In this document: positions 43,261-51,193 of the stretch, in pieces
Layout: each line of letters opens with the position of its first letter
How positions within the stretch are numbered: the stretch's first letter is position 1
Assembly (NCBI RefSeq): GCF_024055715.1
Contig: NZ_JAMXMV010000009.1
Span: forward strand, 1 to 64,000
Length of the DNA stretch: 64,000 bases
Source of the DNA: Actinoallomurus soli
GTDB taxonomy: Bacteria; Actinomycetota; Actinomycetes; Streptosporangiales; Streptosporangiaceae
Direction of reading: 5' to 3'
Notes under the pieces: model-generated
What the model was told of the DNA's origin: nothing
Seen by the model: only the letters and a program-made list of their open reading frames with translations
The model's database searches: none
Translations under genes and position numbers: made by a program

Positions 43261-44142
43261 TCAGGGCTGGATGTTCTCCAGGTCCTCCAGCAGGCTGGGG
43301 TGCGTCGGCTGCCACCCGAGGGCGTCGCGGGTGTGGGCGCTGGAGGCCGGCTGGTCCATCGCGAAGATCGGGCCGAACGGGCCGAAGGTCTCCTCCGGCA
43401 CCGTCTCGACCGGCAGGCCCAGCCGTCGGCCGATGACCGTCGCGATGTCGCGCACCGCGTCGCCCTCGTCGGCCACGGCGTGCCAGGCCGTCCCGGCCGG
43501 TGCCGATTCGAGAGCCAGCCGGAACAGGACCGCCGCGTCGAGGGCGTGCACGGCCGGCCAGCGCTGGGTGCCGTCGCCCGGGTAGCCGGCCACTCCGGTG
43601 CGGCGCGCCGCATCGGCCAACAGGCCGGCGAATCCGCCCTTGCCCTCGTTGTGGACCGTGCGCGGCATGCGGACCGCCGTGGCGCGCACACCGCGCGAGG
43701 CCAGCTCCAGCAGCGCGTTGACCGAGCGGCCGCGACCGCCCACCGGCCCGTCGGTCGGCAGCGGATCGGCCTCGGTGGAGGCGCGGCCCGGTACCCAGGG
43801 CGTCCCGGAGACGGTGACGATCGGTCGGCCGCTGCCGGTGAGCTCCTCCCCCAGCGCGGCCATGGCCGCGCCCTCCTCGGTGATGGCCGCCGCGAGCGCG
43901 TCGGGGTCGCCGTAGTCGCGTCCGAACGCCAGGGAGATGACGCCGTCGGACTGCGCGACGCCGGCCCGCAGGACGTCGAGGTCGGCCAGTTCGCCGCGCA
44001 GCACCTCGGCGCCGGCGTCCTTGAGGGCCTGCTCGGAGCGGTCCGAGCGGGCCAGCGCGAGAACGGTGTGGCCATTGCCGAGCAGTTCGGCGACGACGGC
44101 GGATCCGATGGTGCCGGTGCCGCCGGTGACGAAGACGTGCAT
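43261..44142 (-). CDS. NmrA-like / SDR NAD(P)-binding protein
   Basis: The 293-residue atypical short-chain dehydrogenase has the nucleotide motif FVTGGTGTIGSAVVAEL, ALARSDRSEQAL (a basic residue favours NADP) and a WHAVADEGDAVRDIATVIG segment found in epimerase-like proteins. The catalytic Tyr-x-x-x-Lys of classical SDRs is not obvious, so it may be a redox-sensing or non-canonical enzyme. It is divergent from a TetR gene, with strongly palindromic DNA between them. Confidence 0.85.
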   Translation of the reverse strand: MHVFVTGGTGTIGSAVVAELLGNGHTVLALARSDRSEQALKDAGAEVLRGELADLDVLRAGVAQSDGVISLAFGRDYGDPDALAAAITEEGAAMAALGEELTGSGRPIVTVSGTPWVPGRASTEADPLPTDGPVGGRGRSVNALLELASRGVRATAVRMPRTVHNEGKGGFAGLLADAARRTGVAGYPGDGTQRWPAVHALDAAVLFRLALESAPAGTAWHAVADEGDAVRDIATVIGRRLGLPVETVPEETFGPFGPIFAMDQPASSAHTRDALGWQPTHPSLLEDLENIQP

Positions 44143-44169
44143 GAAGGACTCCCCATGAGTGACGGGACT

Positions 44170-44228
44170 TGTGTCTCATCACCGTAGCAGAGTGATGAGA
44201 CACATGTCGCATCACTCTGTTAGAGTGA
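44170..44228. promoter_or_regulatory. nested palindromes between NmrA-like and TetR genes
   Basis: TGTGTCTCATCAC (44170) pairs perfectly with GTGATGAGACACA (44192) over a 9-bp spacer. TCACTCT (44212) pairs with AGAGTGA (44222) over GTT. AGAGTGATG (44189) also pairs with CATCACTCT (44210). Half-site CATCAC/GTGATG is used three times. The array ends five bases before the TetR start. Confidence 0.75.
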
Positions 44229-44232
44229 CGGC

Positions 44233-44811
44233 ATGGCACGATGGCAACCGGGGGCGCGCGAGCGATTGGTCGTCGCCGCCGTGGATCTCTTCACCGAGCA
44301 GGGGTACGACGCCACGACGGTGGCGCAGATCGCCGAGCGCGCCGGAGTCACCAGGAGTACTTTCTTCCGGCACTTCTCCGACAAACGCGAGGTCCTGGTG
44401 GCCGGCCAGGAGACCTTGAGTCGGCTCCTGGCCGAGGGGATCGCCGAGGCGCCCGCCGGCGCCAGCCCGCTCGAGGCGGTCGCCGCCGGTCTCCTGCGCG
44501 CATCGGGCGAAATGGGACCGGTGAACCGCGAGCTCGGCCCCCGGCTCAGGGCGGCCGTGGCGGCCAGCACCGAGCTGCAGGAACGGGACGCGCTGAAAAG
44601 CGTCGGTCTCGCGAGCGCCATGACGGCCGCGCTCGTCGCCCGCGGCGTCCCCGATCCGACCGCGCACCTCGCGGCCGAGCTGGGGGTCCTCGCTTTCAAG
44701 CGAGGCTATGCCCAGTGGTCCGAGGCCGATCGCGATGACGGCAGAGGGCTCGCACCCCATGCGCTGGCCGCCCTGGAGGACCTTCGCACGGCGACCACGA
44801 CACTGGGCTGA
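44233..44811 (+). CDS. TetR-family regulator
   Basis: The 192-residue protein has the TetR helix-turn-helix (RERLVVAAVDLFTEQGYDAT, TVAQIAERAGVTRSTFFRHF) and an all-alpha C-terminal domain of unknown ligand specificity. It is divergent from the NmrA-like gene, and the nested palindromes in the 90-bp gap make it the likely repressor of both. A hairpin followed by a T-rich run lies 65 bp downstream. Confidence 0.92.
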   Translation: MARWQPGARERLVVAAVDLFTEQGYDATTVAQIAERAGVTRSTFFRHFSDKREVLVAGQETLSRLLAEGIAEAPAGASPLEAVAAGLLRASGEMGPVNRELGPRLRAAVAASTELQERDALKSVGLASAMTAALVARGVPDPTAHLAAELGVLAFKRGYAQWSEADRDDGRGLAPHALAALEDLRTATTTLG

Positions 44812-44875
44812 CCTCTCCACCGCCGACCGGGCATCCCGCCCCCGAGGGGGACTTCGGACATCCGAGCACGCGTCG

Positions 44876-44899
44876 ATCCTGCCCGATTCCGGGCAGGAT
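44876..44899 (+). terminator. hairpin with T-rich tail after TetR
   Basis: ATCCTGCCCG and CGGGCAGGAT form a perfect 10-bp stem with an ATTC loop, followed by TCTTGCTTTTCTC. This is close to a classical intrinsic terminator, unusual in such GC-rich DNA. Confidence 0.8.
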
Positions 44900-44939
44900 T
44901 CTTGCTTTTCTCATCCTTCGCCCGGAATCATCGGCGATC

Positions 44940-45209
44940 GTGCCCGATCACCCCCATGACGAGCTCGTCGCCCACCTCAGCCGCACATCGCCGCTGACCC
45001 CCGGCGAGGCGGCGCGGGTCGTCGCCGACGTGCTCGCCTACTTCGCCGAGCCCGCCGAGGACTTCGTCCGCCGGCGGCACGCCGAGCTGAAGGCGGCCGG
45101 GCTGACCAACGACCGGATCTTCGAACGCATCGCCGCCGAGCTGCCGTCGCGGCGCGTCGCTCCCCCGGAGCTCTCGCTGCGCCAGCTCCGCCGCATCGTC
45201 TACGGATGA
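44940..45209 (+). CDS. small conserved protein of unknown function upstream of glmS
   Basis: The 89-residue protein has the features LTPGEAARVVADVLAYF, a basic helix FVRRRHAELKAAGLTNDRIF, and a C-terminal LSLRQLRRIVYG. It is predicted all-helical and cytoplasmic. The C-terminal motif looks strongly constrained. I do not recognise a characterised family; similar small genes occur next to glmS in actinomycetes, which suggests a link with amino-sugar metabolism. The GTG start is the first available and only ten bases separate its stop from glmS, so they share an operon. Confidence 0.75.
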   Translation: MPDHPHDELVAHLSRTSPLTPGEAARVVADVLAYFAEPAEDFVRRRHAELKAAGLTNDRIFERIAAELPSRRVAPPELSLRQLRRIVYG

Positions 45210-45219
45210 AGGAGACCTG

Positions 45220-47022
45220 ATGTGCGGAATCGTGGCCTACGTCGGCCCGCGGGACGCCGTCCCGATCCTGACGGAGGGGCTGGCCCGCCTGGAGTACCGG
45301 GGCTACGACTCGGCAGGTCTCGCCGTGCTCGGCCGCTCGGGTGACCTGCGCGTGCGCAAGGCCAAAGTACGCGTCGGCGAGCTGGCGGCGGGCCTGCCCG
45401 CCCGGTTCAAGGGCGCGCCGGGCATCGGGCACACCCGCTGGGCCACCCACGGCGAGCCGAGCGAGCCGAACGCCCACCCGCACGTCGCCGGGACGATCGC
45501 CGTGGTGCACAACGGCATCATCGAGAACGCCGACGAGCTGCGCGCCGAGCTGACCGCCGATGGCGTCGTCCTGGCCTCCGAGACCGACAGCGAGGTGCTC
45601 CCCCACCTGATCGCCCGCTCCGGCGAGGCCGAACTGGAGGACGCCGTACGGGAGGCGCTGTCGCGGGTCGTCGGGACGTACGGCATCGCCGTCGTGGACG
45701 CCCGCCACCCCGAGACTCTGGTCGTCGCGCGCAACGGCAGCCCGGTCGTGCTGGGCATCGGGGAGAAGGAGATGTTCGCCGCCTCCGACGTCGCCGCGCT
45801 GGTGCGCTACACGCGGCAGGTCGTGCACCTCGACGACGGGGAGCTGGCGACCGTACGGGCCGACGGGTTCCGCACCTCGACGCTGGACCGGCGCGCCACC
45901 CGCAAGGAGCCCTCCCTGATCGAGGCCGAGGAGGCCGCGTACGACGCCGAGGGCTACGGGCACTTCATGCGCAAGGAGATCCACGAACAGCCCGCCGCCG
46001 TCGAGCGGGCGCTGCGCGGCCGCCTGGACCTGCGCTTCCACACCGCGCACCTGGGCGGCCTGAACCTCGACCCGCGCGAGGCACGGGAGATCCGCCGGGT
46101 GAAGATCCTCGGCTGCGGCTCCGCGTACTACGCCGGGCAGGTCGGGGCCCAGCTCATCGAGGAGCTCGCCCGGATCCCGGCCGACGCCGAGCCCGCCTCG
46201 GAGTTCCGCTACCGCAACCCGGTGGTCGAGGCCGACACCCTCTACGTCGCGGTCAGCCAGTCCGGCGAGACGTACGACACCCTCGCCGCCGTGCAGGAGC
46301 TGAGACGCAAGGGCGGCCGGGTCCTGGGCGTCGTGAACGCCGTCGGCAGCGCGATCGCCCGCGAGTGCGACGGCGGCGTCTACCTGCACGCCGGCCCGGA
46401 GATCGCGGTGGCCTCGACCAAGGCGTACACCTCGACGGCCGTGGTCTTCGCGCTGATCGCGCTGCACCTGGGGCGCATCCACGACCTGTCCCCCGCCGAC
46501 GGGCGCCGGATCGCCGAGGGCCTGCGGGCCCTGCCCGCGCAGATCGAGAAGGTCCTCGAGCAGGAGGACCGCATCGCCGGGCTCGCGCGGGAGTTCGCCG
46601 CGTACCGCAGCATGCTGTTCGTCGGGCGGGTGCGCGGCTGGCCGGTCGCCCGGGAGGGCGCGCAGAAGCTCAAGGAGGTCTCCTACGTGCACGCCGAGGC
46701 GTACCCGGCCAGCGAGCTGAAGCACGGCCCGCTCGCCCTGGTCAGCCCGGAGCTGCCCGCCGTCGCCGTCGTGCCGGACGACGAACTGCTGGACAAGAAC
46801 CTGTCGACGATCGAGGAGATCCGCGCCCGGCGCGGCCGCGTGCTGACGGTCGGGCACCGCGGCCTCGGCGACCACGCGATCGTCGTTCCGAAGAACGAGC
46901 CCGAACTCGACCCGATCCTGTTGACGATCCCGCTGCAGTTGCTGGCCTACCACGCCGCCGTGGCGCTGGGCCACGACGTCGACAAGCCTCGCAACCTGGC
47001 CAAGAGCGTGACGGTTGAGTGA
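45220..47022 (+). CDS. glmS: glutamine-fructose-6-phosphate aminotransferase (GlmS)
   Basis: The 600-residue enzyme makes glucosamine-6-phosphate for the cell wall. It starts MCGIVAYVG, where Cys2 is the glutaminase nucleophile after Met removal; the glutaminase domain covers about 1-225 (GIGHTRWATHGEPSEPNAHP). Two SIS sugar-isomerase domains follow (ILGCGSAYYAGQVG, AVSQSGETYDTL, SELKHGPLALV), ending in the conserved KPRNLAKSVTVE. It has an AAGGAG site. No glmS ribozyme-like leader is visible. It is coupled downstream to a LysE-family exporter. Confidence 0.97.
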   Translation: MCGIVAYVGPRDAVPILTEGLARLEYRGYDSAGLAVLGRSGDLRVRKAKVRVGELAAGLPARFKGAPGIGHTRWATHGEPSEPNAHPHVAGTIAVVHNGIIENADELRAELTADGVVLASETDSEVLPHLIARSGEAELEDAVREALSRVVGTYGIAVVDARHPETLVVARNGSPVVLGIGEKEMFAASDVAALVRYTRQVVHLDDGELATVRADGFRTSTLDRRATRKEPSLIEAEEAAYDAEGYGHFMRKEIHEQPAAVERALRGRLDLRFHTAHLGGLNLDPREAREIRRVKILGCGSAYYAGQVGAQLIEELARIPADAEPASEFRYRNPVVEADTLYVAVSQSGETYDTLAAVQELRRKGGRVLGVVNAVGSAIARECDGGVYLHAGPEIAVASTKAYTSTAVVFALIALHLGRIHDLSPADGRRIAEGLRALPAQIEKVLEQEDRIAGLAREFAAYRSMLFVGRVRGWPVAREGAQKLKEVSYVHAEAYPASELKHGPLALVSPELPAVAVVPDDELLDKNLSTIEEIRARRGRVLTVGHRGLGDHAIVVPKNEPELDPILLTIPLQLLAYHAAVALGHDVDKPRNLAKSVTVE

Positions 47023-47618
47023 TGACGCTGCTGACGTTCGCCGGAGTCGCGGCGCTGCTCACACTGGTCCCCGGACCGGACTCGCTCCTCGTGCTGCGGA
47101 CCGCGATCGCGCAGGGCCGCCGCGCCGCGCTGGTCGCCGCGCTCGGCATCCAGGTGGGCTGCCTGTGGTGGGGCGCCGCGGCCGGCCTGGGCCTGACCGC
47201 GGTGCTCGCGGCCTCGCACACGCTGTACACCGTGCTGCGCTGGGTGGGCGCCGCCTACCTGCTGTATCTGGGGGCGGGGCTGTTGCTGCGTCGTGGCCGG
47301 GCGGGTGAGGCGGCCGGCGCCTCCGGCCGGAACCGGTTCCTCACCGGGCTGCTGACCAACGCGCTCAACCCGAAGGTCGGGGTCTTCTACCTGTCGCTGC
47401 TGCCGCAGTTCGTGCCGGCGGGCGCGCCCGTCCTGCCGTGGAGCCTCCTGCTGACGGGCGTGCACGTCACCGAGGGGGTCCTCTGGTGCGCGCTGCTGGT
47501 CGCGCTGGCGGACCGTCTGGGGCGGGTCCTGCGGCCGCCGAGGGTGGGACGGGTGCTCGACCGGGTCGCCGGCACGGCGTTCCTCGGGTTCGCGCTCCGG
47601 CTGGCCCTGCGCCCGTGA
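47022..47618 (+). CDS. LysE/RhtB-family exporter
   Basis: The 198-residue membrane protein has about six helices and the LysE signatures LVPGPDSLLVLRTAIAQGRR near the start and NPKVGVFYLSLLPQF in the middle. Members export amino acids or their derivatives. The ATG overlaps the glmS stop in a TGATG arrangement (a GTG three bases upstream is also in frame), so expression follows glmS. Why an amino-acid exporter should accompany glmS is not evident. Confidence 0.9.
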   Translation: MTLLTFAGVAALLTLVPGPDSLLVLRTAIAQGRRAALVAALGIQVGCLWWGAAAGLGLTAVLAASHTLYTVLRWVGAAYLLYLGAGLLLRRGRAGEAAGASGRNRFLTGLLTNALNPKVGVFYLSLLPQFVPAGAPVLPWSLLLTGVHVTEGVLWCALLVALADRLGRVLRPPRVGRVLDRVAGTAFLGFALRLALRP

Positions 47619-47651
47619 CCCGCCGCCCTCCGAGGCGTGGAGCGGCGGTCC

Positions 47652-48830
47652 TCAGCGGGTGGCGGTCAGGACGACTCTGCTCAGCTCGGCGTTGGAGGCC
47701 GTGTCGCGCAGCTTGCCGATGAGGAGCTCGGCGGCCTCCTGAGGGCCGAGCGCGTGCAGGACGCGGCGCAGCCGGCCGGCGACCTCGAGCTCCGCAGGCG
47801 ACAGCAGCAGGTCGTCCCGGCGGGTGCTCGAGCCGGTGACCTCGACGGCGGGGAAGATCCGCTTGTCGGCGAGCTCGCGGCTGAGCCGCAGCTCCATGTT
47901 GCCGGTCCCCTTGAACTCCTCGAAGAAGACGTCGTCCATGCGGGAGCCGGTCTCGACCAGCACGGACGCGAGGATGGTCAGCGAACCGCCCTCCTCGATG
48001 TTGCGGGCCGCGCCGAGGAACCGGCGCGGCGGGTGGATCGCCGTCGTGGCGACGCCGCCGGCGAGGATGCGGCTGCCGGCGGAGGCGCCGAGGTTGTAGG
48101 CCCGCCCCAGCCGGGTGATCGAGTCGAGGATGACGACGACGTCCTGTCCGAGTTCGACGAGCCGCTTGGCGCGCTCGATCGCGAGTTCGGCCACGGCGAC
48201 GTGCTCGGCGGCGGGCCGGTCGAACGTCGAGTGGACGATCTCGGCGTCGACGGACCGCCGCAGGTCGGTGACCTCTTCCGGGCGTTCGTCGACGAGGACC
48301 ACCATGAGGTGGCATTCGGGATGGTTGACGCGAACGGCCGTGGCGAGTGCCTTCAGCATCATCGTCTTGCCGGCTTTCGGCGGCGCGACGATGAGCCCGC
48401 GCTGTCCTTTCCCGATCGGCGCGATCAGGTCGACCACGCGGCCGGCCAGGTCTTTTCCGCCGGTCTCCAGGCGCAGGCGTTCGCTGGGATGGAGCGGTGT
48501 CAGATTCGCGAATTCCGGCCGCGTTGCGGCGGTGTCCGGCGGCAGCCCGTTCACGGTGTCGACGCGGACGAGGGCCTGGAACTTCTGACGCCTGTCGTCC
48601 GGTCGCGGGCGGCGGGCCGTGCCTTCGATCCGGTCGCCGGGACGCAGTCCGTACCTGCGGACCTGCGCGAGGGAGAGATACGCGTCGGCGGGCCCGGCCA
48701 GATAGCCGGACGTCCGGACGAACGCGTGCTTGTCGCCGACGTCCAGGACGCCGGAGACGGGCGTCGCCGGGTTCTCCTGGCCGGCCGGCGCGCGGGACGA
48801 GGTGGTGGTGGGTTCGAGGGTGATGGTCAT
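47652..48830 (-). CDS. short Rho-type transcription termination factor
   Basis: The 392-residue protein contains the Rho RNA-binding CSD/OB domain (residues about 25-95: GVLDVGDKHAFVR, YLSLAQVRRYGLRPGDRI) and the hexameric RecA-like ATPase: P-loop VAPPKAGKTMM at 148-158, Walker B VVVILDSITRLGRAYN, and the Q/R-loop regions FLGAARNIEEGGSLT and FEEFKGTGNMELRLSR. It lacks the helical Rho_N domain and the large N-terminal extension usual in the main actinobacterial Rho, so it is probably a second, accessory Rho. The ATG has an AAAGGA site and follows a long leader. Confidence 0.88.
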   Translation of the reverse strand: MTITLEPTTTSSRAPAGQENPATPVSGVLDVGDKHAFVRTSGYLAGPADAYLSLAQVRRYGLRPGDRIEGTARRPRPDDRRQKFQALVRVDTVNGLPPDTAATRPEFANLTPLHPSERLRLETGGKDLAGRVVDLIAPIGKGQRGLIVAPPKAGKTMMLKALATAVRVNHPECHLMVVLVDERPEEVTDLRRSVDAEIVHSTFDRPAAEHVAVAELAIERAKRLVELGQDVVVILDSITRLGRAYNLGASAGSRILAGGVATTAIHPPRRFLGAARNIEEGGSLTILASVLVETGSRMDDVFFEEFKGTGNMELRLSRELADKRIFPAVEVTGSSTRRDDLLLSPAELEVAGRLRRVLHALGPQEAAELLIGKLRDTASNAELSRVVLTATR

Positions 48831-49167
48831 GAAGGGTCCTTTCGGAACGCGGCGCCGTCGACGATGACGGCGCGCGGAGAACGAGGCGGCGCGTCGGGCC
48901 GCCGGAGAAATCGCGTACGGCCGAGCGGTACGCGGAAAGACGAGACCGTTTCGGAGAGATCGAGCGTCGCCTGCCGGAAACTCAACGGCGGCGGATGGAA
49001 CGATGTCCCTGCGGAAGAACGCCGTTTCCGATCGGGCGGAGAATCCCGGCGTCGCACTCAACATATAGCACGGGACGGCCGGTACACCAGTCACCGAATT
49101 CCCGGCCACCGGAACCTCGCTCCTCCGGGGGAGGCGCGGCGCGCCGCCGTTCTGGGACGATTTCGGC
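48831..49167 (-). promoter_or_regulatory. long leader/promoter region of the short rho gene
   Basis: No conserved protein is seen here. On the minus strand there is a -10-like TATATG (49067-49062), which would give an untranslated leader of over 200 nt before the Rho start. The leader is pyrimidine-rich in places, as expected for Rho autoregulation by attenuation in other bacteria. The histidine kinase promoter must lie in the same gap on the plus strand. Confidence 0.4.
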
Positions 49168-50466
49168 GTGAAGTTCCTGGTCCGCCCGCTCATCAGCGTG
49201 ACGACGTACCGCCGCTGGACGTTCCTCCTCGGCGGCACGGCGATCCTGGTGCCGTACCTCCTGATCTATGCCGGTCTGCTGCGGATCACGAACAGGGCCG
49301 GACGGCTGGCGCCCGACCAGTTGCTGCAGTCGCTGGTCATGCTGCTCGCCTACATCGGCGTCTCCAGCGCGGTGGCCTTCATCCCCGCCGTGCGCATCCT
49401 GTCCCGTACCGCCGTCGAGACGCTGCTGGACGTTCAGCTGCCCGCGGAGACCGTCGAGGGGATGCGCTCGTGGCGGTCGCGCCGGCGCACCGCCGTGTGG
49501 TGGGTGCTGCACATCGGCGTGGGCGGCGGCACCGGCCTGGTCGCCGTCGTCGCCGTACCGGTGGTCCTGGTCCTGCTGCGGACGGCGTCCCGCGGGGACA
49601 GCCCCGTCCGCGGGCTGCTCGGCGATTCGGCGCTGCTGCTCGCCGGGGTGTCCGTGCTCCTGGGGCTCCTCCTGCCTTTGATCGTCTCCCTCGGAGCGGC
49701 CGTCGGAGCGGTGCTGGCCCGGCTGGCGCCGGCGCTGCTCGGCCCATCCCCGGCGGACCGGCTGGTGCAGCTGGAGCGGCGCGCGGAGCAGCTCATCGAG
49801 CGCAACCGGCTGGCCCGTGAGCTCCACGACTCCATCGGGCACGCGCTGACCGTCACGACCCTTCAGGCCGGCGCGGCGGTCCGCCTGCTCGACACGGATC
49901 CGGAGTTCGCCCGCCGCGCGCTGTCCGCGATCGAGGAGACCGGGCGCACGGCGCTGGAGGACCTCGACCACGTGCTCGGCCTGCTGCGCGAGGACCCGAG
50001 TGCCCGGACCCCGCAGCGTACGCTCGCCGATGTGGAGGCGCTGGTGGAGCAGACCCGGTCCGCCGGCGCCGAGGTGCGGGCCGAGGTCGGCGCGACGGAC
50101 GGCGTACCGGCCGTGGTGTCCCGGGAGGCCTACCGCATCCTGCAGGAGGCGCTCACCAACGTCCTCCGGCACGCCGGCAAGGTCCCGGTCGACGTTCGGA
50201 TCGAGGTGTGCGCCGACCGGCTCGAGCTCGAGGTGACGAACCCGCTCGGGCCCGCCGCCACACCACGTACGGGCGCCACACCACGGGCGGGTGCCGCGCA
50301 ACGAGCCGGCGCCACGCCGCGGACCGGCGGCGGCAGCGGCCTGCGCGGCGTCCGGGAGCGCGTCGCACTCCTCGGCGGGCGCTCCACCGCGGGCCTCGAC
50401 GGCGCGCGGTGGCGAGTGCACGTCACGATTCCGGTCGTCCCCCTCCTGGAGCTCGAACGACGGTGA
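49168..50466 (+). CDS. NarL-group sensor histidine kinase
   Basis: The 432-residue kinase has four to six N-terminal membrane helices, a HisKA_3 dimerisation motif RLARELHDSIGHALTV with phospho-acceptor His220, an N box REAYRILQEALTNVLRHA and a G box GSGLRGVRERVALLGG. Between these, in the ATP-lid region, lies a four-copy hexapeptide repeat at residues 364-387 not normal for the family. The GTG start follows the common FLVRPLIS opening. It overlaps its response regulator by 4 bp (GTGA). The signal is unknown. Confidence 0.92.
   Translation: MKFLVRPLISVTTYRRWTFLLGGTAILVPYLLIYAGLLRITNRAGRLAPDQLLQSLVMLLAYIGVSSAVAFIPAVRILSRTAVETLLDVQLPAETVEGMRSWRSRRRTAVWWVLHIGVGGGTGLVAVVAVPVVLVLLRTASRGDSPVRGLLGDSALLLAGVSVLLGLLLPLIVSLGAAVGAVLARLAPALLGPSPADRLVQLERRAEQLIERNRLARELHDSIGHALTVTTLQAGAAVRLLDTDPEFARRALSAIEETGRTALEDLDHVLGLLREDPSARTPQRTLADVEALVEQTRSAGAEVRAEVGATDGVPAVVSREAYRILQEALTNVLRHAGKVPVDVRIEVCADRLELEVTNPLGPAATPRTGATPRAGAAQRAGATPRTGGGSGLRGVRERVALLGGRSTAGLDGARWRVHVTIPVVPLLELERR
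50257..50328. repeat. 4 x 18-bp in-frame repeat in the kinase ATP-lid
   Basis: Four consecutive 18-bp units encode A-T-P-R-T-G, A-T-P-R-A-G, A-A-Q-R-A-G and A-T-P-R-T-G. They are in frame and diverge at synonymous and a few non-synonymous positions, so expansion is not very recent. Confidence 0.85.
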
Positions 50467-51110
50467 CCGACATCCTCATCGCGGACGACGAGCCGCTGAT
50501 CCGCACCGGCCTGCGCGCCATCATCGACGCCGAACCGGACCTCACGGTCGTCGGCGAGGCCGCCGACGGCGCCGAAGTGCCGCCGATGGTCCGCGCGCTG
50601 CGTCCCGACGTCGTCCTGATGGACGTCCGCATGCCCGCCGTCGACGGCATCCAGGCGACCCGGACGATCCTCGGCGCGGTCCCCGACCCACCGCGGATCC
50701 TGGTCGTCACGACGTTCGAGAACGACGACTACGTCTACGAGGCGCTACGCGCCGGCGCGAGCGGCTTCCTGCTCAAACGGGCCCGGCCGCCGGAGATCCT
50801 GCAGGCGATCCGCACCGTCGCGCTCAGCGACTCACTGCTGTTCCCGGCGGCGATCCGGGGACTGGCCGCCCGGCACGCGGCGGGCCGCGAGACCGACCGG
50901 GTACGGCGGGCGCGGCTCACCGAGCGCGAGGAGCAGGTCCTCACGCTGATGGCCCGTGGCCTGTCGAACGCGGAGATCGCCGCGGACCTCGTCGTGAGCG
51001 TGGAGACGGTGAAGACCCACGTCGGGAACCTGCTGGCCAAGCTCGGAGCCCGGGATCGCACCCAGGCGGTGATCGCGGCGTACGAGTCGGGCTTCGTCCG
51101 CCCCGCGTAG
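50463..51110 (+). CDS. LuxR/NarL-type response regulator
   Basis: The 215-residue regulator has a receiver domain with the acidic pair in ADDE (residues 8-9), phospho-acceptor D54 (VVLMDVRMP) and K105 (FLLKRA), and a C-terminal LuxR helix-turn-helix (LTEREEQVLTLMARGLSNAE, VSVETVKTHVGNLLAKLG). It is the partner of the kinase encoded immediately upstream with a 4-bp overlap. Targets are unknown; the short rho gene, divergent from the kinase, is one candidate. Confidence 0.94.
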   Translation: MTDILIADDEPLIRTGLRAIIDAEPDLTVVGEAADGAEVPPMVRALRPDVVLMDVRMPAVDGIQATRTILGAVPDPPRILVVTTFENDDYVYEALRAGASGFLLKRARPPEILQAIRTVALSDSLLFPAAIRGLAARHAAGRETDRVRRARLTEREEQVLTLMARGLSNAEIAADLVVSVETVKTHVGNLLAKLGARDRTQAVIAAYESGFVRPA

Positions 51111-51193
51111 CCCGTCACACCGTTGAACCGCCCGGGAGGCGGATCTGTTCCCGGCCCGTCCCCGCTGTTCCCGGCCGGCCGGGGAAGGCTCGG

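Noticed and set aside
45180-45220. glmS ribozyme or other riboswitch ahead of glmS
   Set aside because: The gap after the small upstream gene is ten bases, too short for a ribozyme, and no riboswitch core is seen.
49379-50426. Antisense genes under the histidine kinase
   Set aside because: The minus-strand frames are compositional shadows without starts or motifs.
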